Positions 39,281-45,095 of a stretch of DNA of 45,095 bases are shown here, piece by piece. Location: assembly GCA_016872595.1 (NCBI GenBank), contig VGZJ01000013.1:1-45095 (forward strand), read 5' to 3'. Each line of letters begins with the position of its first letter. The stretch's first letter is position 1. A model generated the notes under the pieces. It had not been told where the DNA came from. It saw only the letters and a list, made by a program, of their open reading frames with translations, and made no database searches. The stretch comes from Planctomycetota bacterium (GTDB lineage Bacteria > Planctomycetota > Planctomycetia > Gemmatales > Gemmataceae). The position numbers and the translations under genes are program-made.

Positions 39281-39955
39281 CTACAAGGGCGGTACCGCGG
39301 CCATCGCCTTCTCATTGGCGGCCCTACGCCCCCGCGCGCCCAGAAGTTCCGGCTTGACCTTTTCCAAGTAGCGCACCAGCACGCCGAGCATGAGCGCTTC
39401 GACGATGACGACGGGCACGTGCGCGAGCAGCAGCACTTGCGCGAGGCGGTCCCAGTCCTCTTTACCGCCCCAGAGCAGCACGAAGAAATCGAGGAGCGCG
39501 GTCGCGGCCACGGCCCCGCCGCCGAGGATCACGCCGCGCGCGAACGCGCTCACGCCGAGTCGCAGCAGCACCGGGTACAGCATTCCGGCCGCGACCGCGG
39601 GCAGCGCCACCGTGCAGGTGTTGATGCCGATGGTCGTCTGCCCGCCGTGTTGGAGCAGGTAGTATTGCAGCGTGAGGCCGATGGCGATGGCGAGCGGGGC
39701 GCGCCGGCCCAGCACCACGCCCATCAGCCCGTTCAGGATCAGGTGGACGGTGGCCGGGACCACCACGAGCGGGACGTGAACCCCGGCCGCGACGAAGAAC
39801 GCCGCCGACAGCACGCCGATGCGCGGGACCTCCTGTTCGCGCACGCGCCACGCGGCGATGAGTAAGAGAACTGCCGCGCCCGCGAACCCGCACGCCCACC
39901 ACGGCGTGGCGAGCGCGCCGTCGGAGATGTGCATGGCGAAGAGGGACAGGGGCAT
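39281..39955 (-). CDS. CbiM-family cobalt/nickel transport permease (EcfS-like)
   Basis: The family is the metal-binding membrane component of ECF-type cobalt or nickel importers. The sequence has MHISDGALATPWW near the N-terminus, where the family uses Met1-His2 to bind metal, about six membrane helices, VHLILNGLMGVVLGR, and the HGGQTTIGINTC loop. The ATG at 39955 gives seven residues before MHISDG; the internal ATG at 39934 would put His at position 2, as metal binding requires, but has a poorer ribosome site. No ATPase, CbiQ or CbiN partner gene is in the window. The C-terminus is Arg/Lys-rich and cytoplasmic. Confidence 0.87.
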   Translation of the reverse strand: MPLSLFAMHISDGALATPWWACGFAGAAVLLLIAAWRVREQEVPRIGVLSAAFFVAAGVHVPLVVVPATVHLILNGLMGVVLGRRAPLAIAIGLTLQYYLLQHGGQTTIGINTCTVALPAVAAGMLYPVLLRLGVSAFARGVILGGGAVAATALLDFFVLLWGGKEDWDRLAQVLLLAHVPVVIVEALMLGVLVRYLEKVKPELLGARGRRAANEKAMAAVPPL

Positions 39956-39970
39956 TGTCGATCACCCAAC

Positions 39971-40032
39971 AGTTAGCCGCGAGTCGCGGGCGAGCGCGCC
40001 CGTTCGCGCTCGCCTGCGGCTCGCGGCTAACT
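39971..40032. repeat. Perfect-looking long inverted repeat (AGTTAGCCGCGAG)
   Basis: Two 28-base arms (AGTTAGCCGCGAGTCG, then CGGGCGAGCGCG; and the inverted partner) match at 26 positions around a six-base loop. The whole can fold as one long hairpin. It lies between the stop of the PVC cytochrome gene and the start of the CbiM gene, both on the minus strand. Confidence 0.85.
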
Positions 40033-40043
40033 CGGAATGGAAG

Positions 40044-43000
40044 CTACTTCCCGCCCAATACGGCCACCCGCGCGGGCGACTTGTCGACGTCGTCCAGTTC
40101 GACGCGCACGTCGTCGGTGCGCTTCGTGCGGTCGATGAGGACCGTGACCGTTTGCACGCCGGTCTTCAGGTCGAGGACCGTTTCCGGCTTCACCTCCACC
40201 GGCGTGTTGCCGACGTACACGGTCAGCCCGGCGACCGCGTTGAACTTGAGCTTCGCCGCGCCCGCGGTGGTCACATCGAGTTGGAACCGCAACACGCTCT
40301 GCGCCGCGGTGTCGTTCCACACGGTGAACTTGGGCAGGTCCGCGAGCGGCAGGTCGCCGCCGACCTTGCCGTAAGCGGAACTCCACGCGAACGGGTTGTC
40401 GGCCTCGGCCGCGGCGCTCACCCGCGTGCGGCGGAACAGGTTCAGGTTCGCCGGCGTCGGGTCGATCACCTCCCACCGGCGCACCAGCCGGGCCTTGCTC
40501 GGCGCGTAGTCGCCACCGACCTTACCCAGCTCGCTCAGGAACTTGACGAGGTCCGCGAACTCCTGCTTCGTCAGCGACTCGGTCAACCCTTCGGGCATCA
40601 GCGACTTGGTAGACTTGCTCCGTTCGGCCAGTTCCGTCGTGCGCAGGATCACGTCCTTGTCCTCGGCCGTGCGGAGCGTGATCATCCCGTTCGCCTCGCT
40701 GACCTTGATGCCCTGCACGACGCGCTCGCTCGCGGTCACGACGCGGGTCACGTCGAACCCTTCCTTGATCTGCTTGTGCGGGAGCAGGAGCGAATCGACG
40801 AGGTAGTCGGGCTGGGCGCTCGCGCCGATGCCGGTCATGTCCGGGCCGACGCGCCCGCCGGCCCCGGCGTAGGCGTGGCACGCGATGCACTGAAGCTCCT
40901 TGCGGCGGTACACCAGTTCGCCGCGGGCCGCGTTGCCGGTCTTCATCGCGTCGGTCGCCAGCGCCTTCACCTCGTCCGCGGTGGGCGGCTTGGGCGGCGC
41001 GCCGAGGTCGCCGGCCTTCGCGAGCGCCGCGGCCAACTCGTTCGCCGGTTGGCCCGACGCGCGAATCGCTTGCAGTCCGATCTTCGCCACGTCTTTGGGG
41101 AGCTTGGTGCCGGCGAGCGCCTCCGACAGGCTGACATTGCCGTACTTGCGGGTCACGAACGCGGTGAACAGGTCGGCGAGGCCCTCGTCGGCCTTTGCGG
41201 TGGGCAAGTACTTCGCGGCCTCCTTCGCAGCAACGGGGGTGTCCATCGCCGCGAGAGTGGCGAGCGCGAGCCGGCGCGTGGCTTCCGGCTGGTTCGCGCC
41301 GCAGGCGTGCTGCACGAACTCCTTCGAGCGGCCGGCCATCGAAATAAGGGCGTCGAAGGCCGCGAGCCGGTCCTCGACGGGCGTGGCCTTCTCCGGCACT
41401 GCGACGGCCTCGATCTTCGCGCGAAGAGCTTCGACGCGCCAGAACCCGGCGAGCCGGATCGCCGCGCGCCGGGCCGCGTCGTTGTCCGAAGCCATGAACT
41501 CTTCGAGCGCCTTCGGGTCGAACTTCTCTGGTGGGAAGATGACGCGCACGCGCACCGCGGTTTCGAGGCCGACGAGGAGCCGCGCGCGCTCCGGTTCGGT
41601 CAGCGCCTTGTCGGTGCGTGCGAACGTCAGCAACTTGCCGATGTGATCGGAATCGCCGACCTGCGCGAGCAGCAGCCACATGCCGATCAGGTTCTCCTTC
41701 GGCAGCTTGCCGCCCTGAATGAGCGCGTACACCGGCTTCGCGGTTTCCTTGTTGCCGATGGCGTTGAGCGCGAACGCCAGTTTCTTGGCGTCGCCGCCGA
41801 ACGTGAGCTTGCCCGCCTGGAACTCCGGGAGCCAGTACGGTTCGAGTTCGCGCACCGTCAGCCAGAGCGCGTAATCGAGCGTGCGGTCCATTTGCTTGTC
41901 GAGCGCGCCGAGTGCTTGGGCCACCGAAGCCGGATCGCGCCACGTGATCGACGCACGAACCGCTTCGAGGCGGACGCGCGGGTTCGCGTCGGTGGTCAGG
42001 TTCCAGAGCATCGTCGGCAGCGCGAAACCTTGTGGATTCTGGCTCTTGAGCCGGATCGCGGCGGCACGCACTTCCGGTGCTTTCGCTCGAAGTAGTTCGG
42101 TGGCGAGTACGTCGCTCCCGTCCGCGCCGAGGCCCGCGAGTACCCACGCCCCTTCGAGTTGCTCGGCCTCGGTGCGCTCGCCCTGTAACCAGATTTTCAG
42201 CGCCGGCAACACCTTCTCCGCGCCGCGTTCCTTCAGCACGCGTTTCGCCATCTGGCGCGTCCACTGCTCGGGTGCCTTCAGCGCGTCAAGCAGTTCCGGG
42301 ACGGTTGCATCGACCAACTTCGGCGGCTTGACGAGGTCGCGGCCCTTCGCGGTCACGCGCCAGATACGGCCGTGGGTCTTATCGCGGCGCGGGTCGCGGA
42401 AGTCCACCTCCCCGTGCTGGATGATCGGGTTGTACCAGTCGGCGATGTACAGCGCGCCGTCCGGCCCCATCTTCACGTCGATGGGTCGGAACGCCGGGTG
42501 GTTGCTCTTAATCACCTCCGTCATTTCGCGGCTGGCGAACGTGCTGCCGTCGTCCTTCAGTTTGAAGCGGCAGACGCGGTGACCGCGGAAGTCGTTGGTG
42601 ATGAGGTCGCCCTGCCAGTCGTCCGGGAAGTGCCGGCCGCTGATGACTTCGAGACCGCAATACTTGGGACTGCCGGGGTTCAGTCCGTGCAGCACGCGCT
42701 GGGCGTGCGGCCCTTGCGAAGTGAGGTAGTAGCCGCCGGGCACGACGTGGTTGATGCCCTCGCCGCCCGCGCCGTCGGTCGCCAGCGATTGCCCGTACTT
42801 GTCGAAGGCGTGGCCCCAACTGTTCACCCACCCGCGGGCGAAGATGTCCAGTTCGGTCTTGTCCGGGTTGAAGCGCCAGATGCCGCCGGCGTTCAGTCGC
42901 TTGACGCCCGTTGGCGTTTCGACGTGGCTGTGAATGTAGATGGACTGGTTGAAGTACAGGCGGCAGTCCGGCCCCCAGCGGAACGTGTGGATGATGTGGT

Positions 43001-43475
43001 GCGTGTCCTCGGTGCCGAAGCCGCTGAGCAGCACGCGCTTCTTGTCGGCCTTCTGGCCGGGCTTGCTCGCGCTCAGGTGAACCAGCTCGGTGCTGTTGGC
43101 GACGTATACGCCGCCGTCGCCGGGTTCGAGACCGGTGGGGATCAGCAGCCCGTCGGCGAACACGGTCGTCTTGTCGGCCTTGCCCGCGCCCTTCGTGTCT
43201 TCCAGCACGATGATCTTGTCGTTGGCCTTCTCGCCGGGCTTGATCTGCGGGTAGTGCTCGCTGCTGGCGATCCACAGCCGCCCCAGCGCGTCCCAGTTCA
43301 TCTGAATGGGCTTCGCGAGCAGCGGGTCCGCGGCCCACAGCGTCACCTCGAAGCCGGGCGCGACGACGAACGTCTTGCGCTCCAGTTCCGGGTCCGGGTC
43401 GGGCACGGTGGCCTTCGGCTGCGCGACGGCGAGGGAAGGGGAGAGGGCGAGGAGCGCGAGGGTGAGGTATCGCAT
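40044..43475 (-). CDS. PVC-type heme-binding CxxCH dehydrogenase
   Basis: This 1143-residue secreted protein starts MRYLTLALLALSPSLAVAQP, a Sec signal. A six-bladed glucose/sorbosone-dehydrogenase-like propeller follows (about 30-400: VAPGFEVTLWAADPLLAKPI, NWDALGRLWIASSEHYPQIK, VKMGPDGALYIADWYNPI), then HEAT-like helices (about 410-830), a single c-type heme domain (ELQCIACHAYAGAGGRVGPD, Cys863; the distal Met is likely in SKSTKSLMPEGL), and a C-terminal beta domain. The architecture is typical of planctomycetes and related phyla, where it is thought to oxidise sugars or polyols; the substrate is unknown. An SGNH hydrolase gene lies upstream on the same strand. Confidence 0.9.
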   Translation of the reverse strand: MRYLTLALLALSPSLAVAQPKATVPDPDPELERKTFVVAPGFEVTLWAADPLLAKPIQMNWDALGRLWIASSEHYPQIKPGEKANDKIIVLEDTKGAGKADKTTVFADGLLIPTGLEPGDGGVYVANSTELVHLSASKPGQKADKKRVLLSGFGTEDTHHIIHTFRWGPDCRLYFNQSIYIHSHVETPTGVKRLNAGGIWRFNPDKTELDIFARGWVNSWGHAFDKYGQSLATDGAGGEGINHVVPGGYYLTSQGPHAQRVLHGLNPGSPKYCGLEVISGRHFPDDWQGDLITNDFRGHRVCRFKLKDDGSTFASREMTEVIKSNHPAFRPIDVKMGPDGALYIADWYNPIIQHGEVDFRDPRRDKTHGRIWRVTAKGRDLVKPPKLVDATVPELLDALKAPEQWTRQMAKRVLKERGAEKVLPALKIWLQGERTEAEQLEGAWVLAGLGADGSDVLATELLRAKAPEVRAAAIRLKSQNPQGFALPTMLWNLTTDANPRVRLEAVRASITWRDPASVAQALGALDKQMDRTLDYALWLTVRELEPYWLPEFQAGKLTFGGDAKKLAFALNAIGNKETAKPVYALIQGGKLPKENLIGMWLLLAQVGDSDHIGKLLTFARTDKALTEPERARLLVGLETAVRVRVIFPPEKFDPKALEEFMASDNDAARRAAIRLAGFWRVEALRAKIEAVAVPEKATPVEDRLAAFDALISMAGRSKEFVQHACGANQPEATRRLALATLAAMDTPVAAKEAAKYLPTAKADEGLADLFTAFVTRKYGNVSLSEALAGTKLPKDVAKIGLQAIRASGQPANELAAALAKAGDLGAPPKPPTADEVKALATDAMKTGNAARGELVYRRKELQCIACHAYAGAGGRVGPDMTGIGASAQPDYLVDSLLLPHKQIKEGFDVTRVVTASERVVQGIKVSEANGMITLRTAEDKDVILRTTELAERSKSTKSLMPEGLTESLTKQEFADLVKFLSELGKVGGDYAPSKARLVRRWEVIDPTPANLNLFRRTRVSAAAEADNPFAWSSAYGKVGGDLPLADLPKFTVWNDTAAQSVLRFQLDVTTAGAAKLKFNAVAGLTVYVGNTPVEVKPETVLDLKTGVQTVTVLIDRTKRTDDVRVELDDVDKSPARVAVLGGK

Positions 43476-43512
43476 GGGGTGTTGTGGTTGGGTGGCGTGT
43501 TGGTTTCGCTCG

Positions 43513-43659
43513 AAGAACCTAATCCCCCGGCCCCCTTCCCTAGGAGGGAAGGGGGAGCACGCGCGCCGAACTTTCCGCGCGCCGGGTTGGTGTCCGGTTC
43601 TCCAATCGCGAATCCACCCCTTCCCTCCTCGGGAAAGGGGTCGGGGGGTTAGGTTTCTT
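43513..43659. repeat. CCTAACCCCCC-family palindromic element between genes
   Basis: The left arm AAGAACCTAATCCCCCGGC, with the hairpin CTTCCCTAGGAGGGAAG, is mirrored by the right arm ending GGGGGGTTAGGTTTCTT. The spacer is about 56 bases. It is the third copy of the family that also sits inside lnt and the glycosyltransferase. The SGNH hydrolase stop (TAA on the minus strand) overlaps its edge. Confidence 0.9.
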
Positions 43660-44539
43660 ACTTCTTCAACTCTTTCCTCAGGTTGGCGATTTCTTCTTCG
43701 CCCTTCGCAATGAACGGGTCGAACTCGGCCATCTCCTTCGCGTTCCGGCCCTGCTCGTGCTTGCGGAACCCGGTCAGGTACGTCTCGTTCTGGGGCCGCC
43801 ACTTGTTGAAGAACTGCTCGTTCTTGGCGATGACGGCCTTGCGGATCGCTTCGACCTTCTCGGTCGAGAGCCGCGCCTCCTCGTGGCCCAGCGCGAACCG
43901 GAAGCCGGTCGCGGTCTGGTCGTAGCCCTTCTCGTTCAGGTGCATCCCGTTGTCGCTGAAGTTGCTGAAGTCCGGGTGAATCTGGTACAGGTCGGCGAAG
44001 GTGTGGCCGTGCTTCGTGGCAAGCTCCCGGATGGATTCGCGGTACAGCGCGAGCTTCTCGTTCATCGGCTTCGGATCCGGCAAGCTCGCGGACTTGAAGA
44101 ACCGCATCGGCGAGAACAGCACGATCCGCGCGTTCGCGGGCTTCAGCGCGCCGAGCAACTTCTCCATGCCCCTCTCGAACTTGGGCAGGCCGTCTTTACC
44201 GGCGAAGGCCTCGTTCGTGCCGTAGCTGATGAAGATGACGGTGGGCTTGAGCGCGAGGGTCGGCTCGACGATCTGCTTGAAGCACGCGGCGGGGTTGTTG
44301 AAGTCGAACCGGCCGCGGGCCTCGCCGTGAACGGTGTCGCCGCTCCAGCCGAGGTTGCGGAACGTGATGTTCTTGTCCGGGTTCGCAGCGATCAGCGCCG
44401 CTTCCCAGTAACCGTATCGCTGCTCGCGCTCGACGAGCGTACTGCCGAGCCACACGACGCGGTCGCCGTCTTTGAACTCGAAGGCTTTGGGCGCGGCGGG
44501 CTGCGCGACGAACAGCGCGAGCGCGGCGGAGAGGAACAT
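43658..44539 (-). CDS. Secreted SGNH/GDSL-type hydrolase with altered block I
   Basis: The 293-residue protein has a signal peptide (MFLSAALALFVAQPAAPKAF). Blocks of the SGNH fold are VVWLGSTLVEREQRYG (block I, where GDSL is usual), FRNLGWSGDTV (block II), FISYGTNEAF (block III) and FSDNGMHLNEKGY with the Asp/His pair (block V). In block I the Ser nucleophile position reads Thr, so activity is uncertain. A Lys/Glu-rich helical tail ends it. A GAGGTGA ribosome site precedes the ATG. It lies upstream of the PVC cytochrome on the same strand, a pairing that may reflect common use on one polysaccharide. Confidence 0.87.
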   Translation of the reverse strand: MFLSAALALFVAQPAAPKAFEFKDGDRVVWLGSTLVEREQRYGYWEAALIAANPDKNITFRNLGWSGDTVHGEARGRFDFNNPAACFKQIVEPTLALKPTVIFISYGTNEAFAGKDGLPKFERGMEKLLGALKPANARIVLFSPMRFFKSASLPDPKPMNEKLALYRESIRELATKHGHTFADLYQIHPDFSNFSDNGMHLNEKGYDQTATGFRFALGHEEARLSTEKVEAIRKAVIAKNEQFFNKWRPQNETYLTGFRKHEQGRNAKEMAEFDPFIAKGEEEIANLRKELKK

Positions 44540-44611
44540 GATTCACCTCGCGGCGGGGTAGCGTTCAGGGTAGGCGGCGCGGCGCGGAAGAGAAGGCACT
44601 GGCGCGCGGCC

Positions 44612-44640
44612 TTGTCACCCGCGCGAACCGCCGGTATAGT
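44612..44640 (+). promoter_or_regulatory. Sigma-70-type promoter of tRNA-Gln
   Basis: TTGTCA (44612-44617) and TATAGT (44635-44640) are separated by 17 bases, close to the sigma-70 consensus. The tRNA begins 28 bases downstream. The rest of the 128-base gap before the tRNA shows nothing else. Confidence 0.65.
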
Positions 44641-44667
44641 TGCGGTGTCCGAAGTGAGTCACCCGAT

Positions 44668-44738
44668 TGGGGAATGGTGTAACGGTAGCACGAGTGACTC
44701 TGACTCACTTAGTCAAGGTTCGAATCCTTGTTCCCCAA
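44668..44738 (+). tRNA. tRNA-Gln(CTG)
   Basis: A full cloverleaf of 71 bases: acceptor TGGGGAA with TTCCCCA, D stem GTGT with GCAC, anticodon stem AGTGA with TCACT around the loop CTCTGAC (anticodon CTG, read as CUG, for CAG codons), variable loop TAGT, T stem CAAGG with CCTTG around TTCGAAT, and discriminator A. The CCA end is not encoded. Confidence 0.95.
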
Positions 44739-44744
44739 CTCACC

Positions 44745-44791
44745 CGAAGGCCCGCCGTGACAACAAGTTACGGCGGGCCTTCGGCTTTTTT
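44745..44791 (+). terminator. Rho-independent terminator after tRNA-Gln
   Basis: CGAAGGCCCGCCGT and ACGGCGGGCCTTCG form a perfect 14-pair stem around an 11-base loop, followed by GGC-type bases and TTTTTT. It ends the tRNA transcript. Confidence 0.92.
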
Positions 44792-45095
44792 ATCATTTCC
44801 CGTCCGACGAGGTAGACCACGGGCTAGACCAAGAAAAAGGCACAAATCGGCCCTTCCGCCACACCGTTCATTGCGGACGCCCCCCGGGAAGTTTAATGAC
44901 GGTGTTGCGATACTGCTCGGACCTGAAGCGAGCGTGGACGAACTGGACGGTTTGGACGGTCGCAGAGTAGACTCGTTGCGCAATAGGTGTTGGTTCAGTC
45001 GCACTTCGGCCAGACGATCCTGTGTGGTCGTTACCCGTACATCCGGTTGTGGAGTCCGGCGACGTTCTTCATCATCACCGTGTGACGACGGGGCG
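44792..45095. other. End of window, no supported gene
   Basis: These 304 bases show lower GC than the average and only short open frames (for example 78 codons on the minus strand overlapping the terminator) without ribosome sites or family likeness. I see nothing else here. Confidence 0.6.

Noticed and set aside
5668-43659. Palindromic repeats as a CRISPR array
   Set aside because: They are spread singly over 38 kb, are inverted pairs rather than regular direct repeats, and no cas genes occur.
44768-45004. 78-codon minus-strand frame after the tRNA
   Set aside because: It overlaps the terminator stem, has no ribosome site and no family likeness.
44668-45095. tRNA-Gln as an attachment site for an integrated element
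   Set aside because: No integrase gene and no second copy of the tRNA 3' end are seen in the window.

Overview
The window is about 45 kb of very GC-rich DNA. It looks like the chromosome of a planctomycete of the Gemmata type (family Gemmataceae). The evidence is inference from gene content: Ser/Thr kinases with TPR or planctomycete-type N-terminal regions, a PVC-type CxxCH dehydrogenase, several FG-GAP/UnbV (CRTAC1) proteins, planctomycete-style ECF sigma factors and many secreted esterases. There is no sign of a prophage, plasmid or CRISPR array. The only mobile element remnant is a decayed 3' end of an IS5-type transposase.

Layout. Positions 1-3952 hold a membrane-anchored Ser/Thr kinase with a long TPR region; it starts before the window and is broken by a one-base frameshift near 2494. 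Positions 3988-7611 hold an HNH-type protein of lower GC (minus strand), nucleoside-diphosphate kinase, a small secreted protein and moeA. Positions 7756-15748 form a co-directional run: apolipoprotein N-acyltransferase (lnt), a PMT/ArnT-like glycosyltransferase, xseA, xseB, a polyprenyl diphosphate synthase and dxs. The xseB-ispA-dxs order is a known bacterial arrangement, so this joins envelope lipid work, exonuclease VII and isoprenoid precursor supply. A small HNH protein, a TolB-like propeller, a TolC-like outer-membrane lipoprotein and an ECF sigma factor follow. Positions 19632-23584 hold a minus-strand regulatory set: sigma factor, kinase, phosphoesterase, methyltransferase. Then come the IS5 remnant, a RidA protein and a small secreted protein.

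Positions 25237-39273 are dominated by extracytoplasmic proteins: a SASA-type esterase, a TPR protein, a CRTAC1 lipoprotein, a five-heme cytochrome with TPR tail, a second CRTAC1 protein, and a 1186-residue TPR/FG-GAP/UnbV mosaic. A nitrilase lies on the other strand between them. The last three plus-strand genes look like one electron-transfer or periplasmic-assembly module of unknown job. The window ends with a CbiM-type permease, a PVC-type cytochrome dehydrogenase, an SGNH hydrolase, and tRNA-Gln(CTG) with its own promoter and terminator.

The most striking structure is a set of bipartite palindromic repeats (REPIN-like: two inverted arms, most arms themselves hairpins). At least ten lie in 45 kb and they fall into several sequence families. 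Most sit between genes, often exactly against stop codons. Two long copies (in lnt and in the glycosyltransferase) and one short hairpin (in the polyprenyl synthase) lie inside genes, in frame and without stops, and one copy supplies the C-terminus and stop codon of lnt. Two families share the same GTAGGC-ended design with compensating stem changes. This resembles the coding-region palindromic elements known from Rickettsia and is the best candidate here for something undescribed.
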